NCBI GenBank assembly: GCA_964505265.1
Contig: CAZDGN010000007.1
Coordinates: 4,472-68,471, forward strand
Direction of reading: 5' to 3'
DNA length: 64,000 nucleotides
Source: CAILUF01 sp964505265
Lineage (GTDB): Bacteria > Pseudomonadota > Alphaproteobacteria > Rickettsiales > UBA1997
Part shown: positions 8,359-17,546 of the stretch, one piece after another
How the letters are laid out: the number at the start of each line of letters is the position of its first letter
Numbering within the stretch: the first letter of the stretch is position 1
The notes under the pieces: model-generated
What the model was told of the DNA's origin: nothing
Database searches by the model: none
Seen by the model: only the letters and a program-made list of their open reading frames with translations
Program-made: the position numbers and the translations under genes

Positions 8359-9927
8359 TTAGGATCCTCCTTCAATTTTAGCAACAATTGTATCAATATC
8401 GGCGCGCAAGCGATTAATTTTTTCAACTGTAATTTTTAACTCAGAATTGAGCTGAGTAATATCAGTCACTTCACGATTATCTTTTGCTTCAACATAGCTA
8501 CTAACCGATAAATTATATTCTTTAGCTTTGATTTCTTCACAAGGAACTGATCTAGCGAAATATTCAATATTTTCTTTGCTGTCAAACACTCGCATGATCT
8601 CGTCAATATGAGCATTAGTTAAAACATTATTGTTGGTTTCTTTTTTAAACAAAGCACTGGCATCAATAAATTGGGTGTTGGTGTCTTTTTTATTCTTGGC
8701 AAGAACCAAAATTGTTACGGCAATTGAGGTGCCATAAAACAAATTCGAAGCCAGTGATATAATGGTTTCAACATAGTTGTTATCGACCAGATATTGACGG
8801 ATTCGTGCTTCCGCTCCGCCACGATAAAAAATTCCAGGAAAGCACACAATTGCAGCACGACCCTTGCTTGAAAGATAGCTAAGTGCATGAAGCACAAAAG
8901 CAAAGTCGGCTTTTGATTTTGGTGCAAGAACTCCAGCTGGTGCAAAGCGATCATCATTAATCAATGTTGGGTCGTCTGAACCAATCCATTTCACGGAATA
9001 AGGCGGATTAGAGACGATGGCATCGAAAGGTTTATCATCACCAAAATGCGGATTGCGCAAGGTATCGCCCAACTGAATATTAAACTTATCGTAATTAATG
9101 TTGTGCAAAAACATATTCATGCGAGCTAGGTTGTAAGTGGTGTGATTAAGTTCCTGACCAAAAAAACCTTCTTCAACAATATGTGCATCAAAATGTTTTT
9201 TGGCTTGCAACAACAAAGAGCCTGAACCGCAAGCTGGGTCATAAATTTTGTTGACAGCGGTTTGCCCGTGCATCGCAAGCTGGGCAATCAATTTAGAAAC
9301 ATTTTGTGGGGTAAAAAACTCACCACCCGATTTGCCTGCATTGGCGGCATAGTTAGAAATAAGAAATTCGTAGGCATCACCGAATAAATCAATTTGACTG
9401 CCGTGAAAATCGCCAAATTCTAATCCAGCAACTCCCTTAAGAACCGCGGCCAAACGAGTGTTTTTATCTTTTACCGTATTGCCGAGGCGATTGCTGGTTG
9501 TGTCAAAATCGGCAAACAAGCCTTTAATATCATCTTCGGAATCATAACCAATCGCAGATTTTTCAATTTCTAAGAAAATTTTGGCTAAGTCGGTGTTTAA
9601 GCTTTCATTGCTATAGGCATTTTTAACGACATTGGCAAATAATTGACTTGGATAAATAAAATAGCCTTTGGTTTTGATGGCATCAATTTTATTATTATCG
9701 CTAATTTTTTCATCGGCAAAATTGGCATAATCAAAATTTTCATCACCACCCTGCATAAAATTTGTAAAATTTTCGCTAATAAAACGATAAAATAAACCAC
9801 CTAAAACATAATGTTTAAAATCCCAGCCATCGACCGCTCCACGAACTTCATTGGCAATTTTCCAGATTTGGCTGTGCAGATCGCTACGCTGTTGATTACT
9901 GGTTTTTAATTCATTTATATAACTCAC
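8359..9927 (-). CDS. hsdM: Type I restriction-modification methyltransferase HsdM
   Basis: The N6-adenine methyltransferase subunit, which protects host DNA and forms the core of the restriction complex. At 522 residues it is full length. The N-terminal helical domain (GWDFKHYVLGGLFYRFI) precedes the Rossmann methyltransferase domain with motif I DPACGSG (230-236) and motif IV NPPY (307-310). GGEFFTPQNVSKL is typical of HsdM. It is the first gene of the operon; the 231-bp space upstream (9928-10158) presumably holds the promoter. No damage is visible. Confidence 0.97.
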   Translation of the reverse strand: MSYINELKTSNQQRSDLHSQIWKIANEVRGAVDGWDFKHYVLGGLFYRFISENFTNFMQGGDENFDYANFADEKISDNNKIDAIKTKGYFIYPSQLFANVVKNAYSNESLNTDLAKIFLEIEKSAIGYDSEDDIKGLFADFDTTSNRLGNTVKDKNTRLAAVLKGVAGLEFGDFHGSQIDLFGDAYEFLISNYAANAGKSGGEFFTPQNVSKLIAQLAMHGQTAVNKIYDPACGSGSLLLQAKKHFDAHIVEEGFFGQELNHTTYNLARMNMFLHNINYDKFNIQLGDTLRNPHFGDDKPFDAIVSNPPYSVKWIGSDDPTLINDDRFAPAGVLAPKSKADFAFVLHALSYLSSKGRAAIVCFPGIFYRGGAEARIRQYLVDNNYVETIISLASNLFYGTSIAVTILVLAKNKKDTNTQFIDASALFKKETNNNVLTNAHIDEIMRVFDSKENIEYFARSVPCEEIKAKEYNLSVSSYVEAKDNREVTDITQLNSELKITVEKINRLRADIDTIVAKIEGGS

Positions 9928-10158
9928 AAAATCAAAAATTTAAATTTAACAAAATATTTTTAAGTGGGTTGTTGGCAAGTATTTTTGCGATGTTTTTTTG
10001 AATAATTTTTTAGTTTTTTTGGATTTTTATTGCGACGCTTTTTCTTAAAAAAATCTTAGTAAAACCTAAAGAAATTGCAAGAAAATTTCTAGTATTAATC
10101 GGTAAAAAAAAATTTAGAAGAGAGATTTTAATTAAAAGAACATTTCAAGAAATTTTCT

Positions 10159-11142
10159 TCAAAACCAGTCTTTGCGCTTGAAAAAAAACAACTGCACTAA
10201 AGTTATCAAAGCCATAAAAACACAAATCATAATGAAGCCATCGGGGTCTTGTGCAAAAGGAATTTTAACAAAATTCATTCCAAACAAACTGGTAATAAAA
10301 GTAAGAGGCATAAAAATTATGGCAATTGCGGAAAGTCGATACATATTGCGATTAATCTTTTCGTTTAAAGCATGCGAAAGCTCATCATTGAGGATTTTTG
10401 AGCGAATCAAAACCTCGTCAGCTTCTTCGATAATGTGATTAATTTGGTCATATTTTTCTTGAAAATGACGGTGAATAATAGAATTTGTCCAGTCAAATTT
10501 AATCGATGACAAGCCTGCAATTGCCTCGCGTTGAGGTGTTAAATATCGTCTTGAAATTGTGAGTTGAGAACGGGTTTTTACGATTATGTCACGAAATTTC
10601 ATATTGCGAGTAACCAAAACCGCATCTTCAATTTCATCGATTTTATTGCCAGCATGATAGATGTGGTCACTAATATTTTGTAAATTTTCAGACAAGAAAT
10701 TACTTAAGAAATCACCAGAATTTTGAATTTTTAGACCATTGGCTATTTTTTGCTCTAAATCATAAATCGATTTCATCGCTCTTTTTTCGATTGAAATAAT
10801 TCTTTCATTATCAATCCACATTCGAATTGAAACCATATCATATTTTGCAGAGTTTTTTGCCAAAATCACCCCACGCAAAATCAATAAAATCCCTTTATCA
10901 AATTTTAAAATACGTGGACGGGTTTCGTCAGCAATTAAAGCATCAATAATAATATTATCTAGATAATTTACTTCACTTTGAATCCATTTTGCAGTTGCCT
11001 TTGAAGTGCCATCTAAATGAACCCAAGACAAATTTGGATTTTTTAATTCTGTAGCAACTTCACTATTATTGAGTTTAGTGCCCTCACCTTTTGAAGCAAA
11101 ACTATAAGAAAATAAAATAGGATTATTATTTTTATTGGTCAT
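10159..11142 (-). CDS. corA: CorA/ZntB-family divalent metal transporter
   Basis: An inner-membrane pentameric channel or transporter for Mg2+ (CorA) or Zn2+ (ZntB-like). The 327-residue chain has a large cytoplasmic N-terminal domain (NLSWVHLDGTSKATAKWI), a long helix, and two C-terminal membrane segments with the signature GMNF between them, ending in a basic tail (KRKDWF). It overlaps the preceding SDR gene by four bases and closes an eleven-gene minus-strand run. The metal cannot be decided from sequence alone. Confidence 0.9.
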   Translation of the reverse strand: MTNKNNNPILFSYSFASKGEGTKLNNSEVATELKNPNLSWVHLDGTSKATAKWIQSEVNYLDNIIIDALIADETRPRILKFDKGILLILRGVILAKNSAKYDMVSIRMWIDNERIISIEKRAMKSIYDLEQKIANGLKIQNSGDFLSNFLSENLQNISDHIYHAGNKIDEIEDAVLVTRNMKFRDIIVKTRSQLTISRRYLTPQREAIAGLSSIKFDWTNSIIHRHFQEKYDQINHIIEEADEVLIRSKILNDELSHALNEKINRNMYRLSAIAIIFMPLTFITSLFGMNFVKIPFAQDPDGFIMICVFMALITLVQLFFFKRKDWF

Positions 11143-11915
11143 TTTTTTAGGTTTTGTTGAAAAATTTTTGTGATAATTTTTAAATAAATTCGATATGGTA
11201 AAATTCTTAAAAATTTTAGAATGAAAGTGAATTTTTTAGGAAAATGAATTTCAAATTTTTTAGTAATCAATCCTTGATAAATATAATCGCTAGCCTGTTT
11301 CGATGAAATTATAAATGGCATTTCAAAATCATTTTTATCGGTAAGGCGAGTTTTTACAAATCCAGGATTAATGATTGATAAATCGATATTTTTATGTTTT
11401 AATTCCGGATAAATTCCTTCGCATAAATTTATCAATGCCGATTTGGAGGCACCATAAACAAAGGATTGTGGCAGTCCACTATAACCCGCCACACTGGCAA
11501 TACAGGCGATGTGACCGGATTTTTGTTGCAAAAAATGCGGAAGTGTTAAATGAAGCAAATTTAAAAATCCATTAAAATTTACTTCCATAATTTTTTTTGC
11601 CAAGGCTAAATCAAAATTTTCGGCTTCCATTCTTTCATAAATTGCACTGGCAAAAATTACTAAATCGATTTTGACAAATTTTTGTAAAATATTTTTTACG
11701 GCCAAGCTAAAATTATCAAGATTGACAACATCAAAATTGGCAATAAAAATTTCTTTGTTAGAATTTTTATTATCAACTTCAATCTCGGTTTTAAGATTTT
11801 GCAAATCCGGTAAAGAGCGAGCGGAAATGATAACATTATAATCATTTTCGTAAAATTTTTTAACCAGCTCCATACCAATACCAGAGCTTGCTCCAATAAT
11901 CCAACAATTTTTCAT
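11139..11915 (-). CDS. Short-chain dehydrogenase/reductase
   Basis: A classical SDR of 258 residues using NAD(P)H. The nucleotide-binding motif GASSGIG is at residues 8-14 and the catalytic Tyr-x3-Lys is in YGASK. PGFVKTRLTDKNDFEMPF and a hydrophobic C-terminal segment are typical of lipid-associated SDRs. It abuts the DUF3833 gene and overlaps corA. The same SDR subfamily occurs with Cfa, DUF1365 and DUF3833 genes in other proteobacteria, so the substrate is probably a lipid or a lipid-derived carbonyl (inference). Confidence 0.88.
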   Translation of the reverse strand: MKNCWIIGASSGIGMELVKKFYENDYNVIISARSLPDLQNLKTEIEVDNKNSNKEIFIANFDVVNLDNFSLAVKNILQKFVKIDLVIFASAIYERMEAENFDLALAKKIMEVNFNGFLNLLHLTLPHFLQQKSGHIACIASVAGYSGLPQSFVYGASKSALINLCEGIYPELKHKNIDLSIINPGFVKTRLTDKNDFEMPFIISSKQASDYIYQGLITKKFEIHFPKKFTFILKFLRILPYRIYLKIITKIFQQNLKK

Positions 11916-12451
11916 TATATGCCGATTTTTTTAAAGCCAATAGTTAAAGTGGCTACTTTAAAACCAAATTTTTTTAACACCGATTCGTTAATTAAAGTAT
12001 TATTATCAATCAAATACATCCAATCATCAATTTTGACTTCAATAGTTGAATTATTATAAGGAATTTTTAAAACATAATTCATTTTCATCGCATTGCCAAA
12101 TTGCTGACCCTTAGCAATTCCAACTACATCACCCGCCTTGCCAGTAAAATTATTATCGTCGAAAACTTTCAATTCCCAAACTCTATGATCCGTTTTGCCA
12201 TCATTAAAAGCAAAATCCTCCACAAGCTTGCCATCATTGCCATTCCATGAGCCATTCATTTTCACGGTAAAAGTTTTGATAACCTTTCCGCCACGGTCTT
12301 TTAAAATGCCAAAGGCTTCCAAATCCCCGCGAAAATATTGGCGAATATCAAATTTTGGGGTTTGATTGGCATAAATTTCGGGAGAGCGAGTCGAACAAGA
12401 AGCGCAAAACATAATTGCAAAAATTAAGGTTAATAAAGGAAATTTTTTCAT
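11915..12451 (-). CDS. DUF3833 family lipoprotein
   Basis: A 178-residue protein with a lipoprotein signal (hydrophobic run, then CASCS at about residues 16-20), followed by a beta-rich domain with FDIRQYFRGDLEAFGI, GSWNG and GKAGDVVGIAKGQQFGNAM. This is the DUF3833 pattern, a periplasmic or outer-membrane lipoprotein of unknown function that recurs next to Cfa, DUF1365 and chalcone-isomerase-like genes. It sits between the MFS and SDR genes with overlapping ends, so it is surely co-transcribed with them. Confidence 0.85.
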   Translation of the reverse strand: MKKFPLLTLIFAIMFCASCSTRSPEIYANQTPKFDIRQYFRGDLEAFGILKDRGGKVIKTFTVKMNGSWNGNDGKLVEDFAFNDGKTDHRVWELKVFDDNNFTGKAGDVVGIAKGQQFGNAMKMNYVLKIPYNNSTIEVKIDDWMYLIDNNTLINESVLKKFGFKVATLTIGFKKIGI

Positions 12452-13710
12452 AATTTTTTTAGTTTTTTATTGAAGATTAAAAATAACATCACAACCAATT
12501 TTAAGATACAAGGAATAATTGCATATAAAATCGGTATAACAAATATCGATTCTTGATTAATATTTTTAGCATCAAAGCCAACAAGATATAAAATTATCAA
12601 AGATAAAAAAGATGCGAACATGAGTCCTGCCTTGTTAATCATACTCCAAAATGCCACATAGCTAGAAATTTTATCTTGTTTTTGATGAATAATTTCCGCC
12701 AATAATGCTGGAGGCATAATTAAATCAGCTCCCAAAAACATACCAGAAAAAAAACATACCAAATAAAAAAGCTGATAATTATTAGCATCAATAAAATAAG
12801 CAAAAATAAAAGTTAAAACACTTCCTAAAATGGAAAATAACCAACAATTTATTTTACCGATTTTGTTCGCTAAATTTTTCCAAAAAATCATAAAAAAACC
12901 TGCCGACAAAAAATAAATTGTCAAAAAAATACCAATTTTTTCCTTCTGCTTCAAGACATCATTCACATAAAAACTTATTACCGATGCAGGCATACTAACA
13001 GCCAGTGCATTAATAAATAAAATTACCATTAAAACTACAAATCCATTGGTTTGAAAAATCTCTGTGATAATTTTTTTAATATTAAATTTTTGACTTTTAA
13101 ATTTTTGAGAATTTTTGATTTTTCTAAAGAAAAAAAAGATGGCGATAAACAATAAAAACGCAAAAATTATGCTTAAGAAAAAATATGATAATTTTTCATC
13201 TTCAAAAAATAATTTTAAAATTTGCGGCAATGCTGAAGCTAATAAAATTCCAATTAATCCACAAAATTCTTTGGAAGAATTTATAGCAATTCTTTCCCTA
13301 GAATTTGTAGCAATTACCACGGCTAAAGATTCAAAATTTACTAAGGCTAAATTATAAAAACTATAGGTAAGTAGCATTGATAAAGAAACCCATAATAAAA
13401 TTAGTTTTTTAGATAAAAATTCTGGCGGGTTAAATAAGGCAAAAAAACTAAATGCTAAAAAAAATGAGCTAAAATAGATAATTTTTTGATGAGAAACTTT
13501 TTTTCTTCGCAAATAATCCGAAAACAATCCAAGTAATGGCTCTTGAAAAGCATCTATAAAACGAACCACCAAGATAATTCCTGCTAATATTGCAATATTA
13601 ACCTGATAATATCGAATATAATAATCGGTAACATTGATGTAAATTGGCAAACCAACAAACGATAGAGGAAGAGCTAAAATAGAATAGTTAAACGATTTTT
13701 TAAAAATCAT
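12448..13710 (-). CDS. MFS transporter of the GPH (glycoside-pentoside-hexuronide) type
   Basis: A 420-residue inner-membrane protein with about 12 hydrophobic segments. RFIDAFQEPLLGLFSDY early in the chain corresponds to the D-x-D-P-x-x-G-x-x-SD loop of the GPH/MFS_2 family, and GMFLGADLIMPPALLAEIIH lies in the second half. Its ends overlap both neighbours. In clusters of this composition the transporter may move a lipid-linked substrate rather than a sugar; that is inference. Confidence 0.85.
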   Translation of the reverse strand: MIFKKSFNYSILALPLSFVGLPIYINVTDYYIRYYQVNIAILAGIILVVRFIDAFQEPLLGLFSDYLRRKKVSHQKIIYFSSFFLAFSFFALFNPPEFLSKKLILLWVSLSMLLTYSFYNLALVNFESLAVVIATNSRERIAINSSKEFCGLIGILLASALPQILKLFFEDEKLSYFFLSIIFAFLLFIAIFFFFRKIKNSQKFKSQKFNIKKIITEIFQTNGFVVLMVILFINALAVSMPASVISFYVNDVLKQKEKIGIFLTIYFLSAGFFMIFWKNLANKIGKINCWLFSILGSVLTFIFAYFIDANNYQLFYLVCFFSGMFLGADLIMPPALLAEIIHQKQDKISSYVAFWSMINKAGLMFASFLSLIILYLVGFDAKNINQESIFVIPILYAIIPCILKLVVMLFLIFNKKLKKL

Positions 13711-14296
13711 CCTTACCTAAAATTTCTTTAGTCATTTTTGGGTAAGCCGATTTTTCGCTAAGCCAAACTTCCATAAATCTTTTAGCAAAAATTAAATCTT
13801 TAATTTCACCAATTGGTTTACCGTTTAAAAATAATTTAACCCCTGATTTAACATTAAAAATTGCGGTTTTTCGATCGCCTGCAAAAACTGGGGAAAAAAT
13901 TCTTTGAAAATGAGATTGATATTGATCTAAAATAACTGGGTAATTTATATTGTTAATTCTAGCAATTTCATCAACGGTTTTTTTAACTAAAGTTTCTCGC
14001 GAAAAATCTCTTTTATAATCAATAACAATCGCAATTTGATTTTGATATAAAAAACTACGATTTGTATTATAGTTTTTAATATTAAAACGTTCTTCATCAA
14101 CCAATTGAATATTATAAACCTTCAAACCAAAAAACTTAAATTCATTTTTTCCAACTAATTTTGGTTTTTCAAAATTTTCAGTAATTTCTGGAAGTTTAGT
14201 AATATCCAAAAACTTAACTTCATTAGCACTCGCATTACCTGAAAAACAAATAAAAACTCCCAATAAAATAATAATTTTACTCAATATAATTTTCAT
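13700..14296 (-). CDS. Chalcone-isomerase-like periplasmic protein
   Basis: A 198-residue exported protein with a signal peptide ending near ASANE (residues 22-26). The C-terminal pattern KLFLNGKPIGEI followed by FAKRFMEVWLSEKSAYPKM is that of the chalcone-isomerase-like family seen in many proteobacteria, which probably binds fatty acids rather than chalcones. It lies between the Cfa-like and MFS genes. Its function within the lipid cluster is not known. Confidence 0.85.
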   Translation of the reverse strand: MKIILSKIIILLGVFICFSGNASANEVKFLDITKLPEITENFEKPKLVGKNEFKFFGLKVYNIQLVDEERFNIKNYNTNRSFLYQNQIAIVIDYKRDFSRETLVKKTVDEIARINNINYPVILDQYQSHFQRIFSPVFAGDRKTAIFNVKSGVKLFLNGKPIGEIKDLIFAKRFMEVWLSEKSAYPKMTKEILGKDDF

Positions 14297-14311
14297 AAAT
14301 AAATTTTTTTA

Positions 14312-15460
14312 TTAAACCTTTTCAATTTCAAAAATAACTACATCGCATCTCTGAGAACTAAAGCCAGCAATGCAATAACTCAAATAAAAGCGCCATTTGC
14401 GAATAAATCTTTCACTATAACCTAATTTTAGAATTTCAGATTTTTTATTGTCAAAATTATTCAACCAAATTCTTAAAGTTTTTTCGTAATCATGACCAAA
14501 TTCTAATTCACTGGAGATTTTAAAACCATGATTGGCGACTAATCTTCTAAATCTTGATTTAGATGGCAAAACCCCACCTGGAAAAATATATTTTTGAATA
14601 AAATCTACTCTTTTTTTATAGCCCTCAAACACCTCTTCATCAATAGTAATAGTTTGGATTAAAGCCTTTCCATCATGCTTTAAAACCTTGTGAATTTTAT
14701 TAAAATAAATATCCCAATATTCAGTTCCAACAGCCTCAAACATTTCAATTGAAACCACATTATCATAAAAACCATCTTCTTCGCGGTAATCTTGGAAGCA
14801 AAGTGATAATTTATTGCCAAATTTTGCCAATCTCTTTTTGGCATATTGAAATTGCCTCTCAGAAATTGTTAGACATTTTATATCAAAATTTTTATTTAAA
14901 GCCTGTTCAGCAAAACCGCCCCATCCACACCCAATTTCAAGAATATTTTCACCGACTAATTTATTGAGAATATATTGATATTTATTTTCTTGAGCTCTAG
15001 ATAAATCAAAATTCTTATTGTGAAAATATGCGCTAGAATAAGTCATTGATTCATCTAGCCATAATTCATAAAAATCATTGCCCAAATCGTAATGCTCTTG
15101 AATATTTCTTTTACTTCCAAGCTTTGAGTTTTTTTTAAAAAGTGAACCAATAAATAATGAAATGGCTTTTAATTTTCTAGCATGAAAAAAATATTCTAAT
15201 TCAGCGGAGTTTTGGGTAAAAAAACACAATAAATTTGGCAAATTATCAGTGTGCCACATATCTTCAATAAAGGTTTCACCAAATGCCACATCGCCCCCAG
15301 TAATGATATAATCGATACAATTAATATCTTTAATAAAAAGATGAGCAACATAGCCCTTTTTAGAACCCTTAAAAGTCCGCTGAGTGCGGTCTGGCATTAT
15401 TATGGTAAGGGAGCCGTATTTTACTCTATCAAGAGCATCCCATAAAAAATCATGTCGCAT
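14312..15460 (-). CDS. Cfa-like SAM-dependent fatty-acid methyltransferase
   Basis: A 382-residue member of the cyclopropane-fatty-acid synthase family, which transfers a methyl group from SAM to a double bond of membrane phospholipid acyl chains. Visible features are IQEHYDLGNDFYELWLDESM, the SAM-binding loop ILEIGCGWGGFAEQAL, SIEMFEAVG, and the C-terminal YCIAGF. The neighbours (FAD oxidoreductase, DUF1365, SDR) match the set around UfaM-type methylases of Rhodobacter better than a stand-alone cfa. The product may therefore be a methylated or furan fatty acid rather than a cyclopropane (inference). Confidence 0.92.
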   Translation of the reverse strand: MRHDFLWDALDRVKYGSLTIIMPDRTQRTFKGSKKGYVAHLFIKDINCIDYIITGGDVAFGETFIEDMWHTDNLPNLLCFFTQNSAELEYFFHARKLKAISLFIGSLFKKNSKLGSKRNIQEHYDLGNDFYELWLDESMTYSSAYFHNKNFDLSRAQENKYQYILNKLVGENILEIGCGWGGFAEQALNKNFDIKCLTISERQFQYAKKRLAKFGNKLSLCFQDYREEDGFYDNVVSIEMFEAVGTEYWDIYFNKIHKVLKHDGKALIQTITIDEEVFEGYKKRVDFIQKYIFPGGVLPSKSRFRRLVANHGFKISSELEFGHDYEKTLRIWLNNFDNKKSEILKLGYSERFIRKWRFYLSYCIAGFSSQRCDVVIFEIEKV

Positions 15461-15461
15461 T

Positions 15462-16238
15462 TTACTTTAAATTTGTTGTTATCCTAACTTTTGGTTGTGG
15501 TGGTTTTGGTATATATTTAATCTTTTTTAAAAATAATTTTAGAGCCTGAAAATGAATTAGGTAAATAACCTTGAATGTCATTAAGGGCATTATTAAAAAA
15601 GTTTTAAATAAATTAATATTATTTAAATTTAATTGTTTTGTTGAGATTACATTAGTTAATAATGTTTTATTATCAATAAAATAATCTATCCATACTGCAA
15701 TTTTATTTTGCTTAAAAATGAAACGAAATTTATATTGCCCTTCAGTTTGATAAAAGGGCGATACATGAAATTCTTTTTTAGCATCAAACCATTGATTTTC
15801 CGTGATTGGCTCTTGGTTTGGATTGTCAATTAAATAAATATGATTTTCGCCAAAGGTGTTGTTTACTTGAGCAATTATGGCATAAATCTTTTCATCCGCT
15901 CCAATTCCAAACCAAAAACTTACAGGATTAAAAGCATATCCTAAAACTCTTGGATGGGTAAATAAAAAAATTTTTTTAATTTTGTTTGTAGCTAAAGAAT
16001 TGGTAAAAATATTTTTTGCCCATTCCTGAATTGAAGAGCCATCTTTATGACCATGATCTTTTTCATAAAAACTAAAAATGTTGAATTTATTAAGCGATAA
16101 AAAAAAGCAATTTAATGAAGAAATTTTGTTTATGTCGAAACAGATATAAAAAACTTCATATAAAAATTCATTAATTTTTGGACTCAAACGTTTGTGAAAA
16201 ACTTTGGCAAAAAAGATTGATTGAGAATTTATTGCCAT
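15462..16238 (-). CDS. DUF1365 family protein
   Basis: A 258-residue member of DUF1365, a family nearly always placed between an FAD-dependent amine-oxidase-like protein and a Cfa homologue, as here. The signature LFTHPRVLGYAFNPVSFWFG lies near residue 90, followed by NNTFGE, FDAKKEFHVSPFY and a C-terminal hydrophobic stretch. Biochemical activity is not established. It ends two bases before the methyltransferase start and overlaps the FAD gene. Confidence 0.93.
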   Translation of the reverse strand: MAINSQSIFFAKVFHKRLSPKINEFLYEVFYICFDINKISSLNCFFLSLNKFNIFSFYEKDHGHKDGSSIQEWAKNIFTNSLATNKIKKIFLFTHPRVLGYAFNPVSFWFGIGADEKIYAIIAQVNNTFGENHIYLIDNPNQEPITENQWFDAKKEFHVSPFYQTEGQYKFRFIFKQNKIAVWIDYFIDNKTLLTNVISTKQLNLNNINLFKTFLIMPLMTFKVIYLIHFQALKLFLKKIKYIPKPPQPKVRITTNLK

Positions 16239-17536
16239 GGTGCTTTAATATAAAGTTGATTCAAAACTCTCAGTGCCGAACTAATTCCATCTTCATGAAA
16301 ACCATAAGATTGATAGGCTCCACAAAAATAAATTTCATTTAATCCTTGAATTTCTTGCATACGACTTTGAGCCTTGATTGCTTGCGAATCAAAGATTGGG
16401 TGCTCAAAGATTTTTTGATGAAAAATATCTTCCTTGGCAATTTCTTGTTTTGGATTTAACGAAACGAATATTGGATAATTTTGGTCAATATTTTGTAGAT
16501 TATTCATCCAATATGAAACCGCCAAATTACTTGGCAAATTCTGAAAAATATTTGATGAATTTTGACTATCATCATATTTGGTATAAACCCAACTTGCCCA
16601 AGCTCTTTTATTTTGTGGCATAACTTTACTATCTTTATGCAAAACTACCAAATTTTTTTGATATTTAATATTGCCCAAAACTTGCTGGTGCAAATCAGTT
16701 GGATTAACCAGCATTTTAAAGGCTTGGTCGCTATGGGCTCCGATTATGACTTTATCAAAAAAATCCTCTCCTTTTGTAGAAACTATTTTGATATTTCTAG
16801 AATTAAGATTTGATAAAACTTCAATTGATTTAACCTCGTCATTTAAACTAATTTTGTTGGAAAAATTTTCACAAATTTTATTTACATATTGCTTTGAACC
16901 GCCATCAACCGTGTACCATTGCGGTTGATCACTTACCGTCAATAATCCATGATTTTTAAAAAATCTTACAAAACTTTGTGCTGGATAATCGCCGATTTTT
17001 TCGAGTGGAGTGCTCCAAATTGCTGAAGCCATTGGCAGGAGATAATATTGAGAAAAATAATTTCCAACCCGCAAATCTTGCAAAAACTTATTCATACTAT
17101 AATTAAGATCAACCCCTTGATTTAGTAGATTTGAAGCTGATTTATTGAAATGCAAAATGTCTCTTAGCATTTTTAAAAAAGCTGGCTTAAATAAATTTTT
17201 TCTTTGGGCAAAAACTGAATTCAAATTAGTGCCAGCATATTCCAAATTTTTTTCAAGAATTTTAACTGCAAAAGACATTTGGCTTTTAGCAATTTTAATG
17301 TCAAGTAATTCAAAAAAAGCTTTTAAATTTGGATAGGTTTGATGATTAAAAACAATAAATCCAATATCAACTGCAATATTTTTTCCGTTGTAATTTATGT
17401 CTATCGTGTTGGAATGTCCGCCTAAATAATCATTTTTTTCATATAGCTTAATATCATATTTTTGATTTAAAAAATAAGCAGATGTTAAGCTAGAAATGCC
17501 AGAACCAATAACGGCGACTTTTAAATTATTTGTCAT
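16229..17536 (-). CDS. FAD-dependent amine-oxidase-like oxidoreductase
   Basis: A flavoprotein of the NAD(P)-binding/amine oxidase superfamily. VAVIGSGISSLTSAYFL at the N terminus is the FAD dinucleotide fold, followed by YEKNDYLGGHSNTI and the C-terminal EIYFCGAYQSYGFHEDG that contacts the flavin. The start chosen is ATG 17536 (MTNNLKV), ten bases after the terC stop. An in-frame ATG at 17572 lies inside terC and would put 12 extra residues before the fold. Homologues in this context are thought to desaturate a methylated fatty acyl chain (UfaD-like); assignment here is by neighbourhood. Confidence 0.9.
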   Translation of the reverse strand: MTNNLKVAVIGSGISSLTSAYFLNQKYDIKLYEKNDYLGGHSNTIDINYNGKNIAVDIGFIVFNHQTYPNLKAFFELLDIKIAKSQMSFAVKILEKNLEYAGTNLNSVFAQRKNLFKPAFLKMLRDILHFNKSASNLLNQGVDLNYSMNKFLQDLRVGNYFSQYYLLPMASAIWSTPLEKIGDYPAQSFVRFFKNHGLLTVSDQPQWYTVDGGSKQYVNKICENFSNKISLNDEVKSIEVLSNLNSRNIKIVSTKGEDFFDKVIIGAHSDQAFKMLVNPTDLHQQVLGNIKYQKNLVVLHKDSKVMPQNKRAWASWVYTKYDDSQNSSNIFQNLPSNLAVSYWMNNLQNIDQNYPIFVSLNPKQEIAKEDIFHQKIFEHPIFDSQAIKAQSRMQEIQGLNEIYFCGAYQSYGFHEDGISSALRVLNQLYIKAPWQ

Positions 17537-17546
17537 TTTCAAGAAA

